From: Sporosarcina limicola
Lineage (GTDB): Bacteria > Bacillota > Bacilli > Bacillales_A > Planococcaceae
Assembly: GCF_014873855.1 (NCBI RefSeq)
Contig: NZ_JADBEL010000026.1
Location: 1-46,887 of the forward strand
Direction: 5' to 3'
Length of the DNA: 46,887 bases
Shown here: positions 1 through 8,018 of the stretch, one piece after another
Layout: each line of letters starts with the position of its first letter
Numbering within the stretch: position 1 is the first letter of the stretch
Program-made: the position numbers and the translations under genes
The notes under the pieces: model-generated
The model's input: the letters and a program-made list of their open reading frames with translations, nothing else
What the model was told of the DNA's origin: nothing
The model's database searches: none

Positions 1-17
1 AGAGTGGTGGTTGTCAT

Positions 18-170
18 TTATTTATTTGGTTTTTGAGAACCACCCTTTTGCTTCCTACGGCGCGGGGTGGTTTTCTTGTTTTCTAAAACGTTTTTCCGAA
101 AGTGATATGCGCTTGTTTCACGGACAATCCCTTTCATGATTTCACGTAGAAAATCAAGAAATGTTTCCAT
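18..170 (-). CDS. Small basic peptide, copy A (50 aa), candidate type I toxin
   Basis: A 50-residue peptide starting METFLDFLREIMKG. The N-terminal half is an amphipathic helix and the C-terminal half is very basic (KKTTPRRRKQKGG). The start is preceded by a near-perfect AAAGGAGGTGAT site at good spacing. Just upstream, CTTTCC and GGAAAG can form a hairpin that would partly hide that site. A TAAAAT -10-like hexamer lies at 243-248 (minus). The plus strand inside the gene carries AACCACCC (39-46) facing GGGTGGTT (65-72) followed by T-rich sequence, which reads as a plus-strand terminator inside the coding region. A paralogue lies at 3476-3631. I do not recognise a named family, and the window edge hides any antisense promoter for this copy. 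Confidence 0.7.
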   Translation of the reverse strand: METFLDFLREIMKGIVRETSAYHFRKNVLENKKTTPRRRKQKGGSQKPNK

Positions 171-242
171 GATTATCACCTCCTTTCCCAAAAGGAAAGA
201 AGCATGACACCCACCACCCTCACAATATCTGGTTGCTACTTT

Positions 243-248
243 ATTTTA
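243..248 (-). promoter_or_regulatory. Putative -10 box for small peptide copy A
   Basis: TAAAAT on the minus strand, about 70 bases upstream of the copy A start. The same hexamer is at the equivalent place in front of copy B. No convincing -35 box is visible. Confidence 0.35.
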
Positions 249-317
249 CCATATGAAAGTATTGAATAGTTAATCACTTTCATTACACACCTAAAGGCCG
301 CAATATAATGTGTTTCC

Positions 318-1346
318 TTAATACATATTGGATGGAAGTTCCCCTGTTCGGCAAATACCCTTATATATTTTTTGAAGACGTTCTCTCGGTTGGACTCCAT
401 TTTGAACGGCCGACTCATATTCTTTTATCCAGTCCTGAACGCGTTGATAAGACAGTATCCATGACAACAACACATATAAGCTAACCTCTTCTGTGGATTC
501 AACATGGTACTATTTAAAGGTTTGAACAGCCTTTTCATACTCATTTAAAGAACTTTGGCAAATAAATAGCATACCAACGAGATTATTCCTATACCGTTCT
601 TTTTCGTAATTAGATGATGAATTAAAGGCGCTTTTATTGGATTTTATAATAGCCTGTGCACTGATCTTTTCGCTAAGTAATTCTTCGCAAATGTGAATGG
701 CCTCATTCTTTAGTGAAGCAGCATTGAGATGGTCAAGAAGAATTACCCGCAATTCACTATGGAGTACATCCTGATCACGATCATTTATTAAAATGAGTAA
801 CAGCGATTCACGAATCCATTTTTCGGGTTCATCTATATGCTTTTTCAAGGAAATAATATGACTTAAAAAATCAGGTTGAGAAACTTTAATTGTATAAAAT
901 GGTTCTTCACTTGCGAAAACGTAATGCCCTGATGCATAACAAAGTAGTTTGTAAAGCTGTTCTAATAGATTAACAGCTTCCCGTGTGTGCTCTGGCTGAT
1001 TGGCAGAAGTAGATAATTGATCATAAAGTTTTTTAGCAGTGAAGCGCCATTTTGCACGTTCTTTCTTTGGAATTGTTTGGTTAGGCGCAATATAATAGTG
1101 AGCGTACGCATATTTAATAAAATCTATTGTTTCACATTTCACGACTTCAAAATCAATGAGTACTTTTTCTTTTTTACCTCCCCTCATTTGACTGATTTTA
1201 TAGTGCTGTGGGTTCTCAATTAATGCATCAATATCTTTTTCCTCTCGAACTTTTTTCGGAATTAATTTGTAGATTTCAACGAGAAGTGTTTCTAATTCCT
1301 CCCTCGATTGCTCTTTAACTATCTTTCGTAATTCAGTAACCTTCAC
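318..1346 (-). pseudogene. Unidentified protein gene interrupted by an in-frame amber codon
   Basis: The best start is GTG at 1346, eight bases after AAAGGAG; an upstream in-frame ATG at 1379 has no such site. The frame encodes 278 residues to a TAG at 510-512. It then stays open for another 63 codons, to TAA at 318-320, with normal protein-like composition (for example VQDWIKEYESAVQ). The simplest reading is one ancestral protein of about 342 residues split by a nonsense mutation. The visible part is soluble, helical and charged, with no signal peptide or membrane segment. It contains a lysine-rich RGGKKEK motif. I do not recognise the family. The gene is divergent from the FtsH-like gene. 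The truncated protein may still be made. Confidence 0.55.
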
Positions 1347-1420
1347 TTTAGATTCTCCTTTCGAAAAGTAGCTTATCATTTAATTATAAAAGTTTCATGA
1401 TTAAAAGTCGATAACCAGTT

Positions 1421-1449
1421 GAATGAATGGATGGATGGATGGATGGATG
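1421..1449. repeat. Tetranucleotide repeat (ATGG/GGAT), about five units
   Basis: Five consecutive GGAT units, preceded by two GAAT-like units. It lies between two divergent genes, about 50 bases upstream of the -10 box assigned to the FtsH-like gene. Confidence 0.8.
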
Positions 1450-1497
1450 TGTTAATTAATCCATTCATATTACATATCAATATAGCCTCTAATTCTC

Positions 1498-1503
1498 TAT
1501 AAT
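1498..1503 (+). promoter_or_regulatory. -10 box of the FtsH-like gene
   Basis: Perfect TATAAT. A transcript from it would begin near 1510, downstream of the first in-frame ATG at 1506. This supports the TTG at 1536 as the real start. The -35 region is weak. Confidence 0.5.
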
Positions 1504-1535
1504 AGATGTATATTCTAAAAGGAGTTGGGGATGGC

Positions 1536-3269
1536 TTGAAGCCTATTTCGAAGTTTGCAACAAAGATTGTCGTTCTAGTCCTCTTAGTCATTGGAACAGC
1601 AGCAAGTGTCGGATGGTACTTCTTTGATGCAAATAAAGGAATTGAAGTTTCGTTTTCCGAACTGGAAAAAACGATTCAAACCCAAAACGGTCAATCCATG
1701 TCTCTCAAAGAAACGTCTAATGGGACATTGTATTTGAAGACGAATACCGAGCTTTACGTGACGCAAGTCCGACCGCAAAGTCAGTTAGTTGAACAATTGG
1801 TCAAAAAATATACTATTTCATATAGCTATTCCGATCAAGGCCTAGTAGGTGGTTTGTTTATTGGTGGGTTGTTGATCTTGCTAGTGATTACATTGTTTGT
1901 ACTTCATAAAAAGGGGAAGATTGGCATCGGAGTTTCTTCCATGAAAAATAGTGCGTCCATAGCGACACCTTTACCAAATATAACGTTAAAGGATATCGGC
2001 GGGCTTCCGGATGAAATGAAGGAAGAGATTTATCAGACGTTATCCATTGTAAAAAATCCGAAGAACTCGGCGCAAATCGGCATTAAACCACCGAATGGGA
2101 TTTTATTATATGGACCACCTGGAACAGGGAAGACGTTACTTGCACAGGCCATTGCACATGAAATTGGTGCAACTTTCTTTTCATTGAGCGGTGCTGCATT
2201 CACTGAACTCTTTGTGGGTGTGGGAGCTTCCCGCGTACGTTCACTATTTCAAAATGCAAGAAAGCATCAGCCAGCAGTCATTTTTATTGATGAAGTGGAT
2301 GCACTGGCGGGTAAACGGAAAGCACATGGTGGTGAAGAAGCGGAAAAAACATTAACGGAATTGCTTGTGCAGTTAGATGGCGGGAATGATAACGAGGGTG
2401 TGCTTTTCATTGCAGCAACGAATCGGAAAGATATGTTAGATGATGCTTTCCTCCGCCCAGGCCGTATCGATTTTTCCTTCCAAGTACCTTTGCCTGATAC
2501 GACTGGAAGAAGAGAAATTATTGACATCCATACGAGGGGCAAGTTGATGGCAGCTGATGTTGTGGCCTCCTTGGATGTCTTAGCTGAAAGTACTTCAGGT
2601 TTTTCCGGTGCTGAGTTAAGTTCACTTTTCGAAACGGCTAGCAGAAGGGCGATTCGAGATGGACGTAAACAAATTGATAAAAGCGATCTTGATTTTGCGA
2701 TTGACCGGACAATACTTGGAAATACTTCCCGTGCGCTAAATGATCCGGAGACGAAGCGAAGAGTAACCATTCATGAATCTGGCCATGCGCTTATCGCTGC
2801 ACTGACAAAACCGAATTCGATAAGAAAAGCAACGATTATTCCTCGTGGGCAAGCACTGGGTTATGTCGCGCCGATTCAGAAGGAGCTTCATTTGCAAACA
2901 GCAAGTGAATTACTGGACCAAGTCAGTATGATTCTTGCGGGTGGAGTCGCGGAACGCCTATACCTTGGCGAGCATAGCATCGGCGTAAGTGGGGATGTGC
3001 AACAAGCGAAGGAAATTATCGAGAGAATGGTCGATACAGGATTGCTTCAAGACGGCTTCACACTTACTTTTAATAAAGCAGAAAAAGAAGCGAAAATGCA
3101 AGTTCTTTTTGAAGAAGCGCTTCATAAAACAGAAAGTCTCATTACCGAGCATGCATCGGAATTTGAGCAATTGGTGGAGGCATTATTTCAACAGGAAACA
3201 CTGGATGGTTCGGAAATTCAAGAGATTGTCAGTGGGAATGTTGCTGAATTGGAAATGTGTTTAGAGTGA
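1536..3269 (+). CDS. FtsH-like membrane AAA+ zinc metalloprotease
   Basis: Membrane-bound ATP-dependent protease of the FtsH (M41) type, which extracts and degrades membrane and cytosolic proteins. TTG at 1536 is chosen because AAAAGGAG lies 11 bases upstream and the -10 box overlaps the earlier ATG (1506). This gives 577 residues. Order: N-terminal membrane segment (about 10-28), a short extracytoplasmic region, a second membrane segment (GGLFIGGLLILLVITLF), then the AAA module with Walker A GPPGTGKT (193-200), Walker B FIDEVDAL (D252/E253) and the second region of homology (FLRPGRID). The protease has the zinc motif HESGH (413-417) and a downstream acidic ligand in SGDVQQA. Its context is not the usual tilS-hpt-ftsH neighbourhood, so it is probably an accessory paralogue. 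The fold is certain; the physiological role is unknown. Confidence 0.93.
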   Translation: MKPISKFATKIVVLVLLVIGTAASVGWYFFDANKGIEVSFSELEKTIQTQNGQSMSLKETSNGTLYLKTNTELYVTQVRPQSQLVEQLVKKYTISYSYSDQGLVGGLFIGGLLILLVITLFVLHKKGKIGIGVSSMKNSASIATPLPNITLKDIGGLPDEMKEEIYQTLSIVKNPKNSAQIGIKPPNGILLYGPPGTGKTLLAQAIAHEIGATFFSLSGAAFTELFVGVGASRVRSLFQNARKHQPAVIFIDEVDALAGKRKAHGGEEAEKTLTELLVQLDGGNDNEGVLFIAATNRKDMLDDAFLRPGRIDFSFQVPLPDTTGRREIIDIHTRGKLMAADVVASLDVLAESTSGFSGAELSSLFETASRRAIRDGRKQIDKSDLDFAIDRTILGNTSRALNDPETKRRVTIHESGHALIAALTKPNSIRKATIIPRGQALGYVAPIQKELHLQTASELLDQVSMILAGGVAERLYLGEHSIGVSGDVQQAKEIIERMVDTGLLQDGFTLTFNKAEKEAKMQVLFEEALHKTESLITEHASEFEQLVEALFQQETLDGSEIQEIVSGNVAELEMCLE

Positions 3270-3398
3270 AAAACTTCTTTATATAAAAGATACTGAAACC
3301 GTATGATAGAATTCGAAAAATGAAGTAAAAATAGGTGTTTTGAAAAGAACTGTTTGCCATATGATAGGTCTTCTCTTTATCCCAACGTCTAAATCGTG

Positions 3399-3404
3399 TA
3401 TAAT
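3399..3404 (+). promoter_or_regulatory. -10 box of the convergent small RNA
   Basis: Perfect TATAAT in a region without a coding gene, placed to transcribe rightward into the 3' end of small peptide copy B. No strong -35 box is visible. Confidence 0.5.
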
Positions 3405-3410
3405 GAGAGT

Positions 3411-3545
3411 ATATTAAAAAGGGAGAAGCGTTAGTGCGCTTCTCCGTGCAACTTTTACCGTAAGGGTGGCAGTTGTCAATTACTTTTTCTTTTTTGAGAA
3501 CCACCCTTAAGCTTTCGAACGCGAGGGGTGGTTTTCTTGTTTTCT
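3411..3545 (+). ncRNA. Putative antisense RNA to small peptide copy B
   Basis: Predicted transcript from the TATAAT at 3399-3404 to the T-rich tract after the AACCACCC (3499-3506)/GGGTGGTT (3526-3533) hairpin. It starts with a nine-pair hairpin, GGAGAAGCG (3422-3430) with CGCTTCTCC (3438-3446). Read on the other strand, that hairpin is followed by CTTTTT and serves as the terminator of the peptide mRNA. AAGGGTGG (3462-3469) can compete for CCACCCTT (3501-3508), so alternative folds are possible. The layout (convergent, 3'-overlapping transcripts) matches type I toxin-antitoxin pairs. No expression evidence is available. Confidence 0.5.
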
Positions 3546-3631
3546 AAAACGTTTTTTCGAAAGTGAAAGGCGCTAGTTTCACGCACAATCCCTTTCATGA
3601 TTTCACGTAGAAATTCAAGAAATGTTTCCAT
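3476..3631 (-). CDS. Small basic peptide, copy B (51 aa), candidate type I toxin
   Basis: A 51-residue paralogue of the 18-170 peptide: METFLEFLREIMKG start, a conserved GIVRETSA segment, NKKTTPR and a basic GGSQKRK tail. The start follows AAAGGAGGTGAT. Differences between the copies are mainly conservative in the protein, which suggests the frame is under selection. A CTTTC/GAAAG hairpin sits directly before the ribosome site. The minus-strand TAAAAT at 3704-3709 is the likely -10 box. The stop is followed by the hairpin at 3422-3446 and a T-run on the minus strand. A convergent RNA covers the 3' half. I do not recognise the family. It is less hydrophobic than TxpA/BsrG toxins, so toxicity is inference. 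Confidence 0.72.
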   Translation of the reverse strand: METFLEFLREIMKGIVRETSAFHFRKNVLENKKTTPRVRKLKGGSQKRKSN

Positions 3632-3703
3632 GATTATCACCTCCTTTCCCTAAAGAAAGAAGCATGACAACCTATCACCCTCACAATATCTAGTTGCAAT
3701 TCT

Positions 3704-3709
3704 ATTTTA
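3704..3709 (-). promoter_or_regulatory. Putative -10 box for small peptide copy B
   Basis: TAAAAT on the minus strand, about 73 bases upstream of the start codon, at the same place as in copy A. Confidence 0.35.
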
Positions 3710-3742
3710 CCACAATTCAATTCCGTTAATTGGAAAATATAG

Positions 3743-3770
3743 AAAAAAGACCTTTCGAGGTCTTTTTTCT
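3743..3770. terminator. Bidirectional hairpin terminator
   Basis: AAAAAAGACC, four-base loop TTTC, then GAGGTCTTTTTT: a perfect stem with A-run and T-run on either side. It isolates the small peptide promoter from the holin-like gene. Confidence 0.8.
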
Positions 3771-3880
3771 TTTAAAAATAACTAATTTGCCACAATAATT
3801 AGAATCATACTATGCAAGTTAGTTAATCCGCCGTTGTTGGGGGACAAGTCAATGCGTACTATACACCAGGGGGTGAAAAT

Positions 3881-4132
3881 ATGTTTGCATTGTATGATGT
3901 TGCGATTATTCCATTGATTATTGGAGTCGTTGAGGTGTTTAAGAGAGGGGGGGTGCCAGCCAAATATTCGTCATTTGTTGCCGTTGCTTGCGGCCTGCTT
4001 TTCAGTATTTTTTATTTGCCAGGAAGCATAAAAGAGGGCATAATTATTGGATTGATGTTGGGACTATCAGCATCGGGATTATACAGTGGTAGTAAAAATA
4101 TAATAGAAAAGAAGAATAATGGCGGGGATTAA
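3881..4132 (+). CDS. Holin-like small membrane protein
   Basis: An 83-residue protein with two to three hydrophobic segments (VAIIPLIIGVVEVF, FVAVACGLLFSIFY, GIIIGLMLGLSASGLY) and a charged tail ending in KKNNGGD. The size and layout resemble phage holin-like proteins of Firmicutes. The start follows AGGGGGTGA at good spacing. No phage structural or lysis genes are nearby, so it is either a stand-alone remnant or a domesticated gene. The exact family is not assignable by eye. Confidence 0.7.
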   Translation: MFALYDVAIIPLIIGVVEVFKRGGVPAKYSSFVAVACGLLFSIFYLPGSIKEGIIIGLMLGLSASGLYSGSKNIIEKKNNGGD

Positions 4133-4291
4133 TGACTCCCTTTGTTGAAGAAATAGGTGCTGGTTTCATACCCGACATGGCCAAATACTGACGGTGTTGC
4201 CGGTTCTTTTTTTGATAGAGTGAATTCATTTCCGTAAGAGGATGGATTAATATAAAGGATTTCACAAATTAGTATTCGAAAGGATGTTTGT

Positions 4292-4789
4292 ATGAATAAG
4301 TTCTATCAAATTGATTATGATTCACCAATCGGCGTTATAGAGATAATTGCTACAAATGAAGCGGTCTATTCCATTCTGTTTAGTGATCGAGAGGAGCCGG
4401 AGAACCATGTCCAGGAGGATACGCCGATGGTTTTGAAGGATTGTTTTAATCAAATAGATGATTATTTTAAGGGCATATGCCAGGAATTCACTTTTCCTTT
4501 TATTTTTGATGGCACTGACTTTCAAAAAACAGTTTGGAATGCCTTAACAACAATCAATTATGCGGATACTTGCTCGTATAAAGATATTGGAAAAGTAATA
4601 GGGAATGAAAAAGCAAGTAGGGCAATAGGAAGTGCGAACGGAAAAAATAAGTTGAGTATTGTTATTCCTTGTCATAGGGTAATCGGGTCAAATGGAACAT
4701 TGACTGGCTATGCAGGTGGAGTATGGAGAAAAGAATGGTTACTTTGTCATGAAAAATCTATGCAGGGAAGTCAGCTACACAGCAGGTGA
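4292..4789 (+). CDS. ogt: Methylated-DNA--protein-cysteine methyltransferase
   Basis: Suicide DNA repair protein that removes alkyl groups from O6-alkylguanine by transfer to its own cysteine. The 165-residue length fits Ogt/AdaB. The N-terminal domain is divergent. The C-terminal domain carries the helix-turn-helix region (YKDIGKVIGNEKASRAIG) and the active-site motif IPCHRVIG with Cys127, followed by LTGYAGGVWRKEWLL. It appears monocistronic, ending before a strong hairpin at 4813-4862. The start follows AAAGGATG. Confidence 0.95.
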   Translation: MNKFYQIDYDSPIGVIEIIATNEAVYSILFSDREEPENHVQEDTPMVLKDCFNQIDDYFKGICQEFTFPFIFDGTDFQKTVWNALTTINYADTCSYKDIGKVIGNEKASRAIGSANGKNKLSIVIPCHRVIGSNGTLTGYAGGVWRKEWLLCHEKSMQGSQLHSR

Positions 4790-4812
4790 ACGATTCTAAG
4801 TTCATGCTCATT

Positions 4813-4862
4813 TACACAAGAAAACCATCCTTTAGCTACGGCTTAGGATGGTTTTCTTGTGT
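4813..4862. terminator. Long bidirectional terminator hairpin
   Basis: A stem of about 18 perfect pairs: ACACAAGAAAACCATCCT with its complement ending in TTTTCTTGTGT, around an AGCTACGGCT-type loop. It serves ogt on the plus strand. The TGGTTTTCTTG end resembles the terminators inside the two small peptide genes. Confidence 0.85.
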
Positions 4863-4949
4863 ATGCGGGTACCCGCTTAATTAAATTTTCATTTTTTAAT
4901 TCCTTTTAAGCTGCTCAATTGTTATCTATAAGAGAGGGTGATAACTAGC

Positions 4950-5048
4950 GTGGAAGAAGACGAGAAACTGAAAGCACAAAATGATAAATGTGATTATTTG
5001 AATAATTTGAATATATTAAAGGAAGCAAGCGGCAAAACTCCGGTCTGA
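4950..5048 (+). CDS. Possible small acidic peptide (32 aa)
   Basis: A GTG-started frame preceded by AGAGGGTGAT at suitable spacing. It encodes a charged, soluble peptide beginning MEEDEKLKAQNDKCDY and ending SGKTPV. No homology is recognised and no terminator follows. It could be a remnant. Confidence 0.3.
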   Translation: MEEDEKLKAQNDKCDYLNNLNILKEASGKTPV

Positions 5049-5139
5049 GTAATACGAACTTCATATCACGCTATGCACGATTGGGTAATTTTGCATAACA
5101 AAATAGATCCGATACTTTCTCTCTCTCTGAGGCAGGTCC

Positions 5140-6702
5140 CTAGTAAATCACTTCCCAATTATGATTACACGTCGCCTCAATCACAGGATGCTGCTGGAAG
5201 TAGTCGGCAATAATCTCCGTCATATCTGTTTGAATATCCTTTATAACTGGACGGTTCTTAAACATATCAAAGTGACCTGCCCCTGTTGCGCGATAGCTGT
5301 TCATCACAACGTCAAACTTCGCCTGTAGATCGATTGGCTGACCATTTCTCGTTAATCTCGTTACACGCTCGCCTACTGGCATCGAAATGTTATAGGTATA
5401 TTCGATGCCCTCCCACATATCGTAGTTATATGGCTGTGCCTTCGGATATTTAAAGGATGACGATACAGCAAGCTGTTCGTCCTCTATTGTAAAGTATGAT
5501 GCACATTGCTCAAGTGCCTGCAAAATATCATATCCGCTTACTCTTAGCACTTTTAACGTATTCGGATAAATATAGTTCGTCACAATATCGCGCATTGTCA
5601 CTTCATTTGGCAGCCCTCCACCCTCATCATGGAAGAGTGACGTAGTCGATATAGGAGCACCCGATACGTCCATTTGAATTCGATTGATGAATTCGACATA
5701 GGGGTGTTCATGAACACGGGCATCAAAGGCATTCTCCAAACGAATATCACCCTTTATTGTCCCCATCGTTTCATCTAGCCACTTCTCTGTTCGATGATAG
5801 ATAGGGGCAGTCAATCGAGCAATTGTCGCGTCGACAGCTGTTTCTTCTTCTACATATATTAGGGAAGGCTCATGAGTAATAGAAGTAATTTGCTGTTGAT
5901 CGTTTAGCTCTATCGTAAGTTCAACAGAAGCTAAGCAAACACCCTTCGTACCTGACTGAACGATAGATTTTCCAAATAACTTTGTTGCAATTTCTCTATG
6001 TTGATGACCAGAAATGAAAACATCAATACCGTCAATTTCTTTACATATACGGTAGCCCTGGTTCTCACCTGTATCTTCCTCTACTAATTCACCTGTTTCA
6101 AAATCTCGTTCAAACCCACCGTGATAGGAAACGATGAGTATATCCACTTTTTCATACTGACGAATATAATTTGTCCATCGACGAGTTGCCTCAAAGGCGT
6201 CTTGAAAATGAATACCTTCAATGTGCTTAGGCACCTCCCAAATAGGTACAAAGTGTGTTGTCACACCTAAAATAGCCAAACGAATACCTTCAATCTCTTT
6301 GATTAGATAAGGTTTTGTAAACACTTCTCCCTGCTCATTTTGTATATTCGCCGCAAGCCACGGAAATTTCGATTGTTGTATAGCCTGCTGTAACACTTCC
6401 ATTCCATAATTGAATTCATGATTACCAAAAACGAGCGCGTCATAGTGCAGTGCATTGGCCGTCTCAATCATGGTGTTTTTCTCTTTCTTTGCGTATTTCT
6501 GCTGATAGTACGTCATAGGGCTACCTTGAATAAAGTCACCATTATCTATTAAAATCATTGGTGCTTGCAATCGCTTTTTTTTAATAAGTGTGGCGACTTT
6601 TGCTAAGCCAAGTGCCTCGTTTGTCTGCGGAGCAAATTTTGTCGGCATCACATATCCGTGAATATCACTTGTCGCTAAAACGTGTATGTGCTTTTTGTTC
6701 AT
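5140..6702 (-). CDS. 5'-nucleotidase / 2',3'-cyclic-nucleotide phosphodiesterase family
   Basis: A 520-residue binuclear metallophosphoesterase with the N-terminal calcineurin-like domain. Metal and catalytic motifs are in order: TSDIHG (D13, H15), IDNGDFIQGS, FGNHEFNYG, SYHGGFE and SGHQHRE. A C-terminal 5'-nucleotidase domain follows (from about 320), with the substrate-stacking region near the end. No signal peptide is visible, so it is probably cytoplasmic, unlike secreted YfkN/UshA types. It is divergent from the phosphonate uptake operon and shares its 183-base upstream region with a Pho box. Recovering phosphate from organic phosphoesters is therefore the likely role. The exact substrate cannot be told from sequence. 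Confidence 0.9.
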   Translation of the reverse strand: MNKKHIHVLATSDIHGYVMPTKFAPQTNEALGLAKVATLIKKKRLQAPMILIDNGDFIQGSPMTYYQQKYAKKEKNTMIETANALHYDALVFGNHEFNYGMEVLQQAIQQSKFPWLAANIQNEQGEVFTKPYLIKEIEGIRLAILGVTTHFVPIWEVPKHIEGIHFQDAFEATRRWTNYIRQYEKVDILIVSYHGGFERDFETGELVEEDTGENQGYRICKEIDGIDVFISGHQHREIATKLFGKSIVQSGTKGVCLASVELTIELNDQQQITSITHEPSLIYVEEETAVDATIARLTAPIYHRTEKWLDETMGTIKGDIRLENAFDARVHEHPYVEFINRIQMDVSGAPISTTSLFHDEGGGLPNEVTMRDIVTNYIYPNTLKVLRVSGYDILQALEQCASYFTIEDEQLAVSSSFKYPKAQPYNYDMWEGIEYTYNISMPVGERVTRLTRNGQPIDLQAKFDVVMNSYRATGAGHFDMFKNRPVIKDIQTDMTEIIADYFQQHPVIEATCNHNWEVIY

Positions 6703-6796
6703 AATAGCTGCCCCCTATCGAACTTTCCTTCTATTATACAAAAAATGACTGCGCATCAAGACAACTTCACAAAAATAAAACGGAATATACAAAGAG

Positions 6797-6824
6797 TTTA
6801 CAAAATGTTAACAGTAAATTAACA
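6797..6824 (+). promoter_or_regulatory. Pho box upstream of phnD
   Basis: Three direct repeats TTTACA (6797-6802), TTAACA (6808-6813) and TTAACA (6819-6824), each separated by five bases. This is the 11-base periodicity of PhoP sites in Bacillus (consensus TT(A/C/T)ACA). A further TTGACA lies at 6828-6833, and a TACAAT -10 box at 6845-6850. The repeats lie about 20-50 bases upstream of that box, as in PhoP-activated promoters. They may also serve the divergent nucleotidase. Confidence 0.82.
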
Positions 6825-6844
6825 TTATTGACAGTTTATTGGTT

Positions 6845-6850
6845 TACAAT
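6845..6850 (+). promoter_or_regulatory. -10 box of the phn operon
   Basis: TACAAT downstream of the Pho box with no well-placed -35 element, as expected for an activator-dependent promoter. Confidence 0.5.
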
Positions 6851-6885
6851 GGAAATGCACGACAAATTAAAGGAGGCTTTATTGT

Positions 6886-7953
6886 ATGAAGAAGATTGTA
6901 CTATTTGTAATGACCTTATTGCTCTCAGTTGTTTTATTTGCTTGTGGCAAGGACGATTCTGACACATCAACGGGAGCAAAAATAGGAAATGAGAATACGG
7001 AAACGAACAAAAAGGTAGAAAAGCTATCCATAGGCTTTGTACCTTCACGTGATCCAGGTGAAATTATTACAGCAACGGAGCCACTGAAGGTGTTACTGAA
7101 GGAAGAGCTTGCAGGTCTTGGCTATGATGTAGAAAATGTCGAAATTACAGTTGGCACGAACTTTGAAGCTGTCGGTGAAGCCCTATCAGCTGGCACGATA
7201 GATATCGGACTAATTCCTGGCGGTACATATGTCCTCTATGATGACGGTGCAGAGGTTATTTTAACAGCGACTCGGTCCGGCTTAAGCAACAATTCTGATA
7301 ACCCAATTGATTGGAATAAAAATGAACCTACGGAAGCAACAACAGAACAAACAACTTCTTATCGTGCCATTTTAGTTGCAGGTCCATCTGAAAAAGGAAA
7401 GGCCTTAGCTAAAAAAGTTAATGACGGTGAGAAGCTTACATTTGAGGATTTAAACGGTGCAAATTGGAATGTTATGTCCCCTTCTTCACCAGCAGGTTAT
7501 ATCTATCCTGCACTTTGGTTAAACGAAAAATACGGTAAAACGATCCCTGAATTATCTAAGGTCGTACAAGCTGATTCATATGGTAGTGCATTCGCTCGCC
7601 TAGCTGCTGGACAAACAGACTTACTAGTTACGTATGCCGATGCACGTCGTGATTACGAGGAACGCTGGACAACTGAATTTGGTCGCTCAACTTCTATTTG
7701 GGAGGAGACCGACTTAATCGGTGTTATGTCTACTATTTACAATGACACAATCAGTGTAAGCAAAAACGCTAAAATTATGGACGATGATTTAAAAGTAGCT
7801 CTTAAAAAAGCCTTTATTAATATTGGTCAGTCAGATAAAGGTAAAGAGGTCATTGCGATTTATAGCCATGAAGGCTACCAAGATGCGAAGGACTCTGATT
7901 ACGACGAGGAACGTAAGGCACAACAGCTAGTTCAAGAAGTTAGCTCTAACTAA
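6886..7953 (+). CDS. phnD: Phosphonate ABC transporter substrate-binding lipoprotein
   Basis: A 355-residue PhnD-type periplasmic-binding-protein homologue. The lipoprotein signal ends in LFAC with Cys20 as the lipidation site, followed by a Ser/Thr/Asn-rich tether. The core has the family pattern: GFVPSRDPGEI, VEITVGTNFEAVGEAL, IDIGLIPGGTYVL and the phosphonate-pocket segment SPSSPAGYIYPALWL. It is first in a five-gene unit with phnC, two phnE genes and a secreted protein. The start follows AAAGGAGG. A Pho box upstream indicates induction by phosphate limitation. Whether the ligand is phosphonate, phosphite or another organophosphorus compound is not decidable here. Confidence 0.93.
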   Translation: MKKIVLFVMTLLLSVVLFACGKDDSDTSTGAKIGNENTETNKKVEKLSIGFVPSRDPGEIITATEPLKVLLKEELAGLGYDVENVEITVGTNFEAVGEALSAGTIDIGLIPGGTYVLYDDGAEVILTATRSGLSNNSDNPIDWNKNEPTEATTEQTTSYRAILVAGPSEKGKALAKKVNDGEKLTFEDLNGANWNVMSPSSPAGYIYPALWLNEKYGKTIPELSKVVQADSYGSAFARLAAGQTDLLVTYADARRDYEERWTTEFGRSTSIWEETDLIGVMSTIYNDTISVSKNAKIMDDDLKVALKKAFINIGQSDKGKEVIAIYSHEGYQDAKDSDYDEERKAQQLVQEVSSN

Positions 7954-8018
7954 ATAGAGGTGGAAAATGAGAACGCACTATTGATGTTCTCATTTTTTAA
8001 AATGATGGGAGCGTCCGT

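Noticed and set aside
236..418. 60-codon minus-strand frame (MSRPFKMESNRENVF...)
   Set aside because: It overlaps, in another frame, the continuation of the amber-split gene, has no ribosome site, and includes the promoter region of the small peptide gene.
2267..2770. 167-codon minus-strand frame inside the FtsH-like gene
   Set aside because: Antisense shadow of the AAA domain. The plus frame has all catalytic motifs.
4135..4212. Hairpin-like sequence with a T-run after the holin-like gene
   Set aside because: The possible stem (ACCCGACATGGCC with GGTGTTGCCGGTT) has too many mismatches to call a terminator confidently, although TTTTTTT follows.
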